From IMG/VR virus record IMGVR_UViG_3300025647_000324, positions 1 to 21,636 of that record: DNA of 21,636 bases; one strand, written 5' to 3'. The stretch is from a virus. The position numbers and the translations under genes are program-made. How positions within the stretch are numbered: position 1 is the stretch's first letter; each line of letters opens with the position of its first letter. Below are positions 1 through 6,987 of the stretch, piece after piece. The notes beneath the pieces are model-generated. The model saw only the letters and a list, made by a program, of their open reading frames with translations, ran no database searches and was not told the origin of the DNA.

Positions 1-2
1 TC

Positions 3-1043
3 CTCATCATGTCCCCTAACTACGCCTTGTCTCAGATTTCTTTTGATTTACAGAGAAATCTGATAAAACACTTTGACTTAGAAGTTACAAAAGATAATGC
101 AAAAGATAAAGTTATAGAACTCTCAAATGGGTCTAGCATTCGTATGGGTTCTGTTAACCAGGTAGATTCCTGCGTTGGTCGTTCTTACGACCTAATTATA
201 TTTGACGAAGCTGCGCTCGCAGATGGAAAGGATGCTTTCAATGTAGCGCTTCGACCAACTTTGGACAAACCGAACTCAAAAGCTATCTTTATATCAACCC
301 CGCGGGGTCGCAACAACTGGTTCTCCGAGTTCTACTATAGAGGGCATTCTGATGAGTTTCCTGAGTGGGCTTCAATAAGAGCAACCTATAGAGATAACCC
401 GCGTATGTCGGAAAGTGATATTAGAGAAGCGCGTAAATCTATGTCAGACGCAGAATTCCGACAGGAATATGAAGCAGACTTTAATACCTATGAAGGACAA
501 ATATGGAAGTTCAACTTTCAAGACTGCACTGCTGACCTATCGAATCTTGATACAAGTGAGATGGATGTTTTTGCAGGCTTAGACGTAGGATTTAAAGACC
601 CGACCGCAATGTGCGTAATCGCTTACGACTGGGTTAGCGAGAAGTACTACCTGGTAGCCGAATATCTAAACGCTGAGAGAACCACAGAGCAACACGCAAT
701 AGAGATACAAAAACTTATTGATAGATGGGACATTGATTATATATACATAGACTCAGCAGCCCAGCAGACCAGGTTTGACTTTGCTCAAAATTATGATATT
801 AGTACTATAAATGCAAAGAAGTCCGTTCTAGATGGTATTTCTCAAGTAGCTACAATTATTGACAATGATAAATTAATTATAGACCAGCTTCAGAAAGAGT
901 CATTAATTTGCGTAGATGCTTATCAGTGGGACCCCAATCCAAATTTGTTAAAAGAAAAACCTAAGCATAATATGGCATCCCACATGGCAGATGCCTTGCG
1001 ATACGCATTGTATTCATTTCAAACTTCGTCCACCAGCTTCTAG
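3..1043 (+). CDS. terL: Terminase large subunit, C-terminal part (5' end outside window)
   Basis: DNA-packaging motor and headful/cos nuclease that docks on the portal. The frame is open to the left edge, so the ATG at 9 is probably internal and the N-terminal Walker A region is missing. Numbering from that ATG, the Walker B motif LIIFDE lies at 62-67, the ATPase coupling segment ISTPRGR at 95-101, and a RuvC-like nuclease domain follows with the three expected acidic residues: D192 (GLDVG), D248 (YIDSA) and D328 (HMADALRYA). These motifs in this order are diagnostic of phage TerL. It is followed by an 81-nt gap carrying a promoter and then head genes, as usual. No frameshift or damage is seen in the visible part. 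Confidence 0.95.
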   Translation, partial: LIMSPNYALSQISFDLQRNLIKHFDLEVTKDNAKDKVIELSNGSSIRMGSVNQVDSCVGRSYDLIIFDEAALADGKDAFNVALRPTLDKPNSKAIFISTPRGRNNWFSEFYYRGHSDEFPEWASIRATYRDNPRMSESDIREARKSMSDAEFRQEYEADFNTYEGQIWKFNFQDCTADLSNLDTSEMDVFAGLDVGFKDPTAMCVIAYDWVSEKYYLVAEYLNAERTTEQHAIEIQKLIDRWDIDYIYIDSAAQQTRFDFAQNYDISTINAKKSVLDGISQVATIIDNDKLIIDQLQKESLICVDAYQWDPNPNLLKEKPKHNMASHMADALRYALYSFQTSSTSF

Positions 1044-1066
1044 CGATACCTGGTCAAAAATAGTTA

Positions 1067-1095
1067 TTGACATGCTACCTTAAACTAGATATAAT
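1067..1095 (+). promoter_or_regulatory. Consensus sigma70 promoter upstream of HNH/portal genes
   Basis: TTGACA at 1067-1072 and TATAAT at 1090-1095 are separated by exactly 17 nt, a perfect match to the bacterial sigma70 consensus. It sits in the only sizeable gap between terL and the HNH gene, and the predicted transcription start (about 1101-1104) leaves a leader of only about 20 nt before the ATG at 1125. It would drive HNH, portal and the protease-capsid gene down to the terminator at 4994-5019. Activity is inferred from sequence only. Confidence 0.82.
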
Positions 1096-1124
1096 TCTTC
1101 TAATGAAAACACAAGAAAACGAAT

Positions 1125-1490
1125 ATGCCTAAGTTAAAACGAGATATCGTTAAATATGTAAGGGACAAAGCCAAAGCAAAATACCAAAAAGCAGGTGAAT
1201 GTAGAATATGCGGGGAAACAGAACTACTTGAGTTTCATCACTATTATAGCCTTACACCCTTGTTAAATGAATGGATGGCAAAGAACAAACATAATCCTGA
1301 GTATATACAATCACTCCGAGATGATTTTATAGAAGAACACTCAAAGGAGCTATATGATGACACTGTAACTCTGTGTCGCACTCATCATTTAAAGCTACAT
1401 TCAATTTACGGGAAAGACCCTGCACTTGTAACCGCAAAGAAGCAGATAGTCTGGGTAGAAATACAGAGAGAGAAATATGGCTTGGTATGA
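1125..1490 (+). CDS. HNH-family endonuclease-like protein
   Basis: A 121-residue protein with a zinc-binding treble-clef HNH layout: C26-x2-C29 (ECRICGE), a histidine pair H38-H39 in EFHHYY, and the second metal pair C84-x2-H87 with H88 (LCRTHH). Such small HNH proteins are common beside terminase genes and in several phages assist genome cleavage during packaging; others are homing nucleases. Here it lies between terL and portal, rather than before the small terminase where it is often found, and it has its own promoter directly upstream. The Shine-Dalgarno is weak (AAGAAAACG region). Its 3' end overlaps the portal start by 14 nt, which argues that it is integrated in the late operon and not a recent insertion. 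Packaging role is an inference; family assignment is firm. Confidence 0.85.
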   Translation: MPKLKRDIVKYVRDKAKAKYQKAGECRICGETELLEFHHYYSLTPLLNEWMAKNKHNPEYIQSLRDDFIEEHSKELYDDTVTLCRTHHLKLHSIYGKDPALVTAKKQIVWVEIQREKYGLV

Positions 1491-2691
1491 TAATATTTTC
1501 AATAGGGCTTCAAATAAAGAAGACCTAGAGGAAAAGCTAAATCCAGCACAACCGTATTATGACCATAAGACGGAACCCTCTCGCGAGCCTCATTTTTCTT
1601 ATGAAAGAGCTTATGAAGAATTAGAAGTTGTAAATAGAGCCGTTAATATTATTGTAGACGATTGTGCAGAGATTCGTACTAAAGTGGGTTTACAGCATAA
1701 AGGCATTAGTGTAGCAAAAGGTGTTAAACGCTCTAGAGTAGACTTATTATTAAACTACGAGCCTAACCCTTTCCAAGACATCAACTCATTTAAACGTAAT
1801 CTAATTATAGATTACTTAATTGATGGTAACATATTTATATACTTTGATGGCGTACATTTGTATCACCTGCCTGCCAGTAAAATGACTATTCATGCAAGTG
1901 ATACCACTTACGTCGAGTACTACTCGTTTAATGGTAAAATAAACTATTCTCCTAGCGAGATTATTCATGTGAAAGAAAACTCTTTCTATTCTATCTATAG
2001 AGGAGTTCCTAGGCTAAGCCCTGCTCTGCGTACTATGCAACTGATTACAAGTATGCGTAAGTTTCAAGATAACTTTTTCAAGAATGGAGCTGTTCCAGGA
2101 CTTGTACTAAAATCACCTAATACTTTGTCTGAGAAAATTAAAGACCGTATGTTAATGTCTTGGCAGGCTCGTTACAAGCCAGATGCGGGGGGACGCCGCC
2201 CCCTAATTTTAGACGGTGGCATTGAGGTAGACTCTATTTCAAATGTGAACTTTAAAGAACTTGACTTTCAAAATGCGATTGCAGACTGCGAGAAGATTAT
2301 TCTAAAAGCTCTCGGAGTGCCTCCAATCATGTTAGACTCTGGAAATAATGCGAACATTCGCCCAAATATGCGTATGTATTATCTGGAAACAGTACTTCCT
2401 ATTGTAAGAAAGATGAACTTTGCCTTTGAAAGATTTTTTGGATTTGAACTAAACGAAGACGTTAGTGATATTCCTGCACTACAACCAGAGCTACGAGATG
2501 CAGCTGCCTACTATACTTCATTAGTAAATGGAGGTATTATTACTCCACAAGAAGCAAGAGATGCTTTAGGTTTTGAAACTCCTGTAGAGGGCACTCAAGA
2601 AATAAGAGTACCTGCAAATATAGCAGGCTCAGCAGCCGACCCAAGCGTCGGTGGCGCGCCAGTAACATCAGGAGATGATAATAATGTCTAA
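1477..2691 (+). CDS. Portal protein
   Basis: Forms the dodecameric ring at one capsid vertex through which DNA is pumped and to which the tail attaches. The 404-residue length, the position immediately before the protease/capsid gene, and characteristic segments (NPFQDINSFKRNLIIDYLI, the IIHVKE...YRGVPRLSPAL stretch, and EKIILKALGVPPIML) match the HK97-type phage portal family. The ATG overlaps the end of the HNH gene by 14 nt and is preceded by a purine-rich AGAGAGAGA Shine-Dalgarno-like run. The C-terminal tail (GSAADPSVGGAP) is low-complexity, as in many portals. Intact. Confidence 0.93.
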   Translation: MAWYDNIFNRASNKEDLEEKLNPAQPYYDHKTEPSREPHFSYERAYEELEVVNRAVNIIVDDCAEIRTKVGLQHKGISVAKGVKRSRVDLLLNYEPNPFQDINSFKRNLIIDYLIDGNIFIYFDGVHLYHLPASKMTIHASDTTYVEYYSFNGKINYSPSEIIHVKENSFYSIYRGVPRLSPALRTMQLITSMRKFQDNFFKNGAVPGLVLKSPNTLSEKIKDRMLMSWQARYKPDAGGRRPLILDGGIEVDSISNVNFKELDFQNAIADCEKIILKALGVPPIMLDSGNNANIRPNMRMYYLETVLPIVRKMNFAFERFFGFELNEDVSDIPALQPELRDAAAYYTSLVNGGIITPQEARDALGFETPVEGTQEIRVPANIAGSAADPSVGGAPVTSGDDNNV

Positions 2692-3010
2692 CGTAAAACA
2701 ACGAAAAGTAGCCTTAGCTAATTTAGCCATGTACTTTTGTGAAAAGAATAAAATACTTACTCAACAAGAATATATTGACTCAGAAGATAAGCCTATACCT
2801 TTTTCGGGCATTCGTAGAGTTTTCAGAGCATATTCTAGAATGCTAGTAATGTTGCATACTGAACAGCCGGAGCTGCTGTCTATGATTGAGAGTAAAAAAG
2901 AGTCGCTGGTTAAAGTTGTGCCAGAGCCTCCCAAAGCACCAAAGCCAGTTGTTAGGGCAGCGGTCCGGCCTGCTATTAAACCAGCAGTTAGAGAAGAGAA
3001 AGATGAATAA
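2684..3010 (+). CDS. Small hypothetical protein between portal and protease
   Basis: A 108-residue protein I do not recognise. The start at 2684 (MSNVKQRK) is chosen over the ATG at 2675 because AGGAG at 2670-2674 is 9 nt from it but touches the upstream one. It overlaps the portal stop by 8 nt, and its own end overlaps the protease ATG (3003) by 8 nt, so it is translationally coupled on both sides. The first ~75 residues look helical and compact; the C-terminal third is a Pro/Lys/Arg/Val-rich tail (VPEPPKAPKP, then RAAVRPAIKPAVREE) likely unstructured. The position would suit a head-assembly accessory factor, but nothing in the sequence proves that. Confidence 0.8.
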   Translation: MSNVKQRKVALANLAMYFCEKNKILTQQEYIDSEDKPIPFSGIRRVFRAYSRMLVMLHTEQPELLSMIESKKESLVKVVPEPPKAPKPVVRAAVRPAIKPAVREEKDE

Positions 3011-4979
3011 AATCTTTAGTCTTACTTCTACTTTTAAAGCTCTTGCAAATGAGGACGGTTCCGTTATCATTCGAGGCATGGCAAGCACCGCAGATTTTGA
3101 CCGCGCTGGTGATTCCATCTCAGCAGAAGCTTGGCAGAAAGGTGGATTGAGAAATTTTGAAAAGAATCCTATAATTCTTTTTAATCATGACTATGACCGT
3201 CCTATTGGGCGAGCCACAGGCATGAAAGCAGGCCCCAACGGCCTCGAACTTGAATGCAAAATTAGCAAGAATGCCCCAGGCAATATTGCTGAGCTTGTGA
3301 AAGACGGTGTTCTTGGAGCCTTTTCTGTTGGTTTCCGAGTCAAGGATGCTGATTATATTAAGGAAACTGATGGATTAATGATTAAGGACGCTGAGTTGTT
3401 TGAGGTATCGGTTGTTTCCGTGCCCTGTAATCAATCAGCTACTTTTTCTCTGGCGAAGTCCTTTGACTCTTCTGAAGAGTACGAAGCCTTCAAGAAAACT
3501 TTCACTAATCGTGTAGATCTAGCCGGTCAGTCTCTGGCTAAGGACGAAGTCAATACTTCTAGCATAGCTAGTGACCACACACCGAAAAGCGCGGAAATAT
3601 CCGCAACAAAGGAGATCAAAATGGATAATTTGTCCAATATCGACTTGGAAGCTTTTGCTAAAAAAGTAGCAGATGAAACTGCTGCTAAAATCGCAATGAA
3701 GCAAGCCGAGCAAAAAGCAGTTGAAAAAGCAGAGCACGAAGCTAAAGCAGCTCAAGTAGTAGCTTTGGAAACCCAAAAAACCACCATTCAAAATGGTATT
3801 CAATCAGGCGTCGAGAAATTGATGGCTGACGTTCAAGAGCAAATGTCTGCAAAAGACGCAAAGCTGGACGAAGTAATTGCTCGTTTCTCTAAAGAGCTGG
3901 AAGACAAGTCTGTTGAAATCGCTCAAATGCGTGACAGCAAGCGTGTTTTCTCTGACCGTGGTCAGGCAAAAGGCGACGTTTCTAAGTGGGGCCAAGACTT
4001 CATGTATGCGTCTCTGCTGGGTACTATGACTGGCAAAGGCATGAACACTTCTTATGCCAACCGCGTTATGGAAAAAGCTGGTATCGACTATGCTACCAAT
4101 GCTGGCGATATTGACCAGGAAGTTTCTCGTCAAATCGAAAAAGAAGTAACTCTTATGCTTCGTACCGCTGGTCTGTTCCGCGAAATCCAAGTAAACGGTG
4201 CAGCTACTGTACTGCCAATCCAGCCTGATGTTGAGCCTGCTGTTTTCCAAACTGGCGCTGCTGCTGCTGGTAACCTGGAAAACCGTGATGCTTCAAACAA
4301 CACCTACCGTCCATCACAGGTAATCTTGAATGCTTACCGTTTGATTAGCCAAACTTTCATGGACAACAACGTTGATGAAGAAGTTCTCGTCAATCTGATG
4401 CCTATGCTGGTTGAGTCTGTTGCCCGTGCTCACGCTCGTGCAGTTGATAATGCTATCATCAATGGTAGTGGTTCTATCACTGGTTTGTCTGGCTATGCTA
4501 CTTCTGGTGGTACTGTTCTGGATGTTTCATCTGCAACTAAGCTTACTGCTGCTAACCTGCTGTCTCTTCGTAGGAGCATGGGTAAATACGGTATTAGCCC
4601 ATCTGACGTTGCTTACGTTGTATCACAGGCTCGCTACTTTGAGCTGATTGAAGATGCAGGTTTTGCTGATATCACTGATGTAGGTTCTGATGTTGCTACC
4701 AAGATTACTGGTGCTATCGGTGCCGTCTACGGTTCACCCGTAGTCGTTTCTGACAGCTTCCTCGCCGAAGGCGATGGTAGTACTCCAGTAGCTGCTGCCT
4801 ATGCAGTTAACCTGCGTAACTACGCTATCCCACGTCTTCGTGGTGTAACAGTAGAGACAGATTACGAAGTTGGTAATCAGCGTCGTGTTATCGTCGCTAC
4901 TCAATCTTTGGGCTTTGAAGAGCTTGTTGCTGACGCAGCAGGTAACTACTCTGCCATGAAGATTGTTACCCAGGCTTAA
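3003..4979 (+). CDS. Fused prohead protease / major capsid protein
   Basis: A 658-residue protein joining two normally separate functions. Residues ~1-165 form an HK97-type (peptidase U35/S78 family) prohead protease: H62 in FNHDYDRPIG, S108 in GVLGAFSVGF, and the acidic segment ELFEVSVVSVPCN at 131-143. Residues ~210-330 are an Ala/Glu/Lys-rich helical region like a capsid delta/scaffold domain, and residues ~340-658 are an HK97-fold major capsid protein (N-arm region from VFSDRGQ, P-loop-rich core, C-terminal RVIVATQSLGF). The start at 3003 is preferred over an in-frame ATG at 2886 because GAGAAGAGAAAG precedes it and the upstream extension lies wholly inside another gene. Overlap with the previous gene is 8 nt. 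No stop or frameshift separates the halves. An internal start at 3621 is annotated separately. Confidence 0.9.
   Translation: MNKIFSLTSTFKALANEDGSVIIRGMASTADFDRAGDSISAEAWQKGGLRNFEKNPIILFNHDYDRPIGRATGMKAGPNGLELECKISKNAPGNIAELVKDGVLGAFSVGFRVKDADYIKETDGLMIKDAELFEVSVVSVPCNQSATFSLAKSFDSSEEYEAFKKTFTNRVDLAGQSLAKDEVNTSSIASDHTPKSAEISATKEIKMDNLSNIDLEAFAKKVADETAAKIAMKQAEQKAVEKAEHEAKAAQVVALETQKTTIQNGIQSGVEKLMADVQEQMSAKDAKLDEVIARFSKELEDKSVEIAQMRDSKRVFSDRGQAKGDVSKWGQDFMYASLLGTMTGKGMNTSYANRVMEKAGIDYATNAGDIDQEVSRQIEKEVTLMLRTAGLFREIQVNGAATVLPIQPDVEPAVFQTGAAAAGNLENRDASNNTYRPSQVILNAYRLISQTFMDNNVDEEVLVNLMPMLVESVARAHARAVDNAIINGSGSITGLSGYATSGGTVLDVSSATKLTAANLLSLRRSMGKYGISPSDVAYVVSQARYFELIEDAGFADITDVGSDVATKITGAIGAVYGSPVVVSDSFLAEGDGSTPVAAAYAVNLRNYAIPRLRGVTVETDYEVGNQRRVIVATQSLGFEELVADAAGNYSAMKIVTQA
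3608..3623 (+). promoter_or_regulatory. Internal Shine-Dalgarno and in-frame ATG for capsid-only product
   Basis: AAAGGAG at 3608-3614 is followed by six bases and ATG at 3621-3623, among the strongest ribosome binding sites in the window. The ATG is in frame with the fusion gene (codon 207 of it), exactly at the boundary between the protease and the helical delta region. A small hairpin (GCGGA/TCCGC, 3591-3604) ends four bases before it. Confidence 0.8.
3621..4979 (+). CDS. Major capsid protein (nested product, internal start)
   Basis: The same reading frame as the fusion gene, begun at the internal ATG (MDNLSNIDLEAF), gives a 452-residue protein: a ~120-residue Ala/Glu/Lys-rich, coiled-coil-like N-terminal region followed by the HK97-fold shell domain. 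That length and layout is what a free HK97-type capsid precursor with its delta domain looks like. Hundreds of copies are needed per virion against few of the protease, so separate initiation makes sense. The codon choice supports high expression: of 21 Arg codons here 20 are CGT or CGC and one is AGG, unlike neighbouring genes rich in AGA. That this product is made, and that the delta region is cleaved in maturation, are inferences. Confidence 0.75.
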   Translation: MDNLSNIDLEAFAKKVADETAAKIAMKQAEQKAVEKAEHEAKAAQVVALETQKTTIQNGIQSGVEKLMADVQEQMSAKDAKLDEVIARFSKELEDKSVEIAQMRDSKRVFSDRGQAKGDVSKWGQDFMYASLLGTMTGKGMNTSYANRVMEKAGIDYATNAGDIDQEVSRQIEKEVTLMLRTAGLFREIQVNGAATVLPIQPDVEPAVFQTGAAAAGNLENRDASNNTYRPSQVILNAYRLISQTFMDNNVDEEVLVNLMPMLVESVARAHARAVDNAIINGSGSITGLSGYATSGGTVLDVSSATKLTAANLLSLRRSMGKYGISPSDVAYVVSQARYFELIEDAGFADITDVGSDVATKITGAIGAVYGSPVVVSDSFLAEGDGSTPVAAAYAVNLRNYAIPRLRGVTVETDYEVGNQRRVIVATQSLGFEELVADAAGNYSAMKIVTQA

Positions 4980-4993
4980 ACAGCTAGAAACAA

Positions 4994-5019
4994 GGGGGAG
5001 CTTGCTCCCCTAAGTTTTT
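4994..5019 (+). terminator. Intrinsic terminator after capsid gene
   Basis: A GC-rich hairpin, GGGGAG (4995-5000) with CTCCCC (5005-5010) around the tetraloop CTTG, is followed after four bases by TTTTT (5015-5019). It begins 15 nt after the capsid stop codon. The short T run and four-base gap suggest partial termination. No promoter is seen between it and the next gene, so downstream genes would depend on read-through. Confidence 0.75.
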
Positions 5020-5034
5020 ACTAATGGACTTACT

Positions 5035-5625
5035 ATGTCAGATTTTATAACATTAGAGGAATACAAGCAATCTCAAGGCATCGTATCTACAAAAGAAGAT
5101 ATTCGCCTAGGGCTTTTAATTCCCTCTGTGAGTCAATTAATAAAAACTTATTGTGGCAATAGTATAATCGACTATTACACAACTAATAAGATTGAAACAT
5201 TGAATATTAACTGGGATACTCATATAGTACAGCTAACCGAGAGTCCTGTTAATACTATAGTTAGTGTGGAAGAGCGCGACAGTTATGATGGAGCCTACAG
5301 AGTCCTTACAACTGGTGCTTTCCAATACTATTTTGACCAGAACACTGATAGTGTGCTACGGACTACTGGAGGTATTAATTATGCAAACTGGGCAAAGGGT
5401 CCAGGAGCTGTGCGAGTTACTTATACGGCTGGATATGCTACTTGTCCAAGCGACCTTAAACTAGCCGTTATAGACACGGTAACTTATTATCTTAAAGATG
5501 AGCACAAGGAACGGCGCACACTACAAGGTGCCACAGTACAGAACGCTGCAAGCACTACTCAAGCTAACAATGTTGCATTCCCTGACCACATTAAGCGAGT
5601 CTTAGACTTGTATAAAAACTTTTAA
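5035..5625 (+). CDS. Head-tail connector (gp6-like adaptor)
   Basis: A 196-residue protein of the HK97 gp6 / phiE125 gp8 type of head-tail connector, which binds under the portal and starts the neck. Family-like features are the N-terminal helical part (ITLEEYKQSQG, then IRLGLLIPSVSQLIKTYCG), the central beta region (VNTIVSVEERDSYDGAY; VRVTYTAGYA) and the helical C-terminus (DLKLAVIDTVTYYLKDEHKE). Position directly after the capsid gene is the expected one. The Shine-Dalgarno is weak, and the gene lies 15 nt downstream of the terminator T run, both consistent with low expression. Assignment is by pattern and position. Confidence 0.82.
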   Translation: MSDFITLEEYKQSQGIVSTKEDIRLGLLIPSVSQLIKTYCGNSIIDYYTTNKIETLNINWDTHIVQLTESPVNTIVSVEERDSYDGAYRVLTTGAFQYYFDQNTDSVLRTTGGINYANWAKGPGAVRVTYTAGYATCPSDLKLAVIDTVTYYLKDEHKERRTLQGATVQNAASTTQANNVAFPDHIKRVLDLYKNF

Positions 5626-6987
5626 ATGAGTAAGAGACTAATAGAAAATCTTTTAAAAGAGGTTTTTAAAGTCGCTGATGGTTCTAGAATTAGAAAAGAC
5701 ATAAGTAAGAATCAGCATATAGTTACAATAACTCATAGTAACTTAAAAGAGGCATATAAAGATTCTTATATATCATTAACTAAAAAAGATGAGTCTCTAC
5801 CAGACCCAAGAGGTTGGAAAATTTTTGATGCTGCAGCTACAGAAGCTATAAAGCTGCTAAAACTACATGCGTCACCAACCTCTAAAACTAAGTCTTACGA
5901 ACTACCGGAGACTATGAATAACAAGTTGGAAATTAAATATAGAAGCCCAAAGAACTCAGAATCTCCTTTGAAAATCATTAAAAGGACGGGCTTAGCTTAC
6001 ATAAAATCAAAACTAAATGAAAGCGGCAGAAGATTAAGTACCCGAGAGGATATGATAAAAAAAGGTGTGCCCTTTGCAGCAGCGGCATCCGCTAGTCAGA
6101 TAGGCCAGTTTAATACTAAAATTGAAATACACCACAAAGAGACAACAATCGGCGCCGCGCAACTAGCTGCTAGTCTAAATAAGCTAGGTACTACAAAGTA
6201 TTTTAGAAACTTTTTACAATCAGATGAATTAAAAAGTTTAAGGGGCGCTTTTGGAAGCTTTGACCTTAAATTTGAGGTAGACTTAACAGACTTTAAGGTA
6301 TCAATAAGGGAAGATGCTCATATTACCGTAGATATAGGAAGTTATAGAACTAACACTGCCGGAAGTGAGCCTAATGATTGGAAATACATAGCCCCAGCAC
6401 TACAAAAAGCTATTATAGCATGGGCACGAAATGAAAAGTGGTTTACTAGGAAAGGCAGCCCTTCTCCTCAAGAAGATGGAATACAGTTAGTAGAACACAA
6501 AATAATGTCTGAGTTAAAACAGATAAAAGGGGCTAAAGTTATGAGAAAAACTTCAGCTCCTAAAAGGAAGCCATCACAAACCGGTATAGTAATTGCGGGG
6601 GTTGTAGGGAAGAATAAAAGAAACACTAAAAAAGCTAGAAGCTATAAACCAAGAGCAAAGAGTAGGGGTGTATCCTCCTCTCCTTTAGCCTTGATAGCTT
6701 TATTAAACGCACAATTACCTGGAGTAGTTACTAAAAATATGAGTCTTCCGGGATTAGAAAATAGAACCGGAAGATTTGCAGGTAGTGTAAGAGTTACCGA
6801 TATTTTACAAACAGCTAGAGGTTTTCCTAGCGTAGGCTATACTTATGATACATTTCCCTATCAGACCTTTGAGCCTGGGTATGCCCAAGGTAGTGTAGAT
6901 AGAGACCCAAGAAAAGTAATTAATTTGTCTATTAGAGAAATTGCATCACAATACGCAATAGGCAGATTTTATACTCGGAGAGTATAA
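5626..6987 (+). CDS. Large neck-region protein of unknown fold, possible tail completion
   Basis: A 453-residue protein I do not recognise as a whole. Its ATG follows the connector's stop codon with no gap and no clear Shine-Dalgarno, so it is probably translated by coupling. It occupies the place where HK97-like phages carry head-closure and tail-completion genes, each usually only ~100-150 residues. Residues ~304-348 are extremely Lys/Arg-rich (PKRKPSQT, KNKRNTKKARSYKPRAKSRG). Near the C-terminus, LENRTGRFAGSVRV resembles the TGRL-x-S signature of the HK97 gp10-like tail-completion family, followed by an aromatic YTYDTFPYQTFEPG stretch. Arg codons are almost all AGA/AGG. The tail-completion role of the C-terminal part is a weak inference; the N-terminal ~300 residues remain unexplained. 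Confidence 0.65.
   Translation: MSKRLIENLLKEVFKVADGSRIRKDISKNQHIVTITHSNLKEAYKDSYISLTKKDESLPDPRGWKIFDAAATEAIKLLKLHASPTSKTKSYELPETMNNKLEIKYRSPKNSESPLKIIKRTGLAYIKSKLNESGRRLSTREDMIKKGVPFAAAASASQIGQFNTKIEIHHKETTIGAAQLAASLNKLGTTKYFRNFLQSDELKSLRGAFGSFDLKFEVDLTDFKVSIREDAHITVDIGSYRTNTAGSEPNDWKYIAPALQKAIIAWARNEKWFTRKGSPSPQEDGIQLVEHKIMSELKQIKGAKVMRKTSAPKRKPSQTGIVIAGVVGKNKRNTKKARSYKPRAKSRGVSSSPLALIALLNAQLPGVVTKNMSLPGLENRTGRFAGSVRVTDILQTARGFPSVGYTYDTFPYQTFEPGYAQGSVDRDPRKVINLSIREIASQYAIGRFYTRRV

Noticed and set aside
2886-3002. Upstream in-frame extension of the protease-capsid gene from ATG 2886
   Set aside because: It lies entirely inside the preceding gene in another frame, the added residues do not resemble a protease N-terminus, and ATG 3003 has a purine-rich ribosome site and the usual short overlap.
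3519-4250. Minus-strand frames of 94 and 148 codons opposite the capsid gene
   Set aside because: They are antisense shadows of a clearly conserved, codon-biased gene and lack recognisable domains.
4411-4647. Plus-strand 78-codon frame rich in Leu/Val within the capsid gene, resembling a membrane protein
   Set aside because: It is the shifted frame of GCT/GTT/CTG-rich capsid codons, without a ribosome site.
5024-5050. Short frame from ATG 5024 overlapping the connector start as a leader peptide
   Set aside because: Only eight codons, no ribosome site, directly behind the terminator T run; nothing supports translation.
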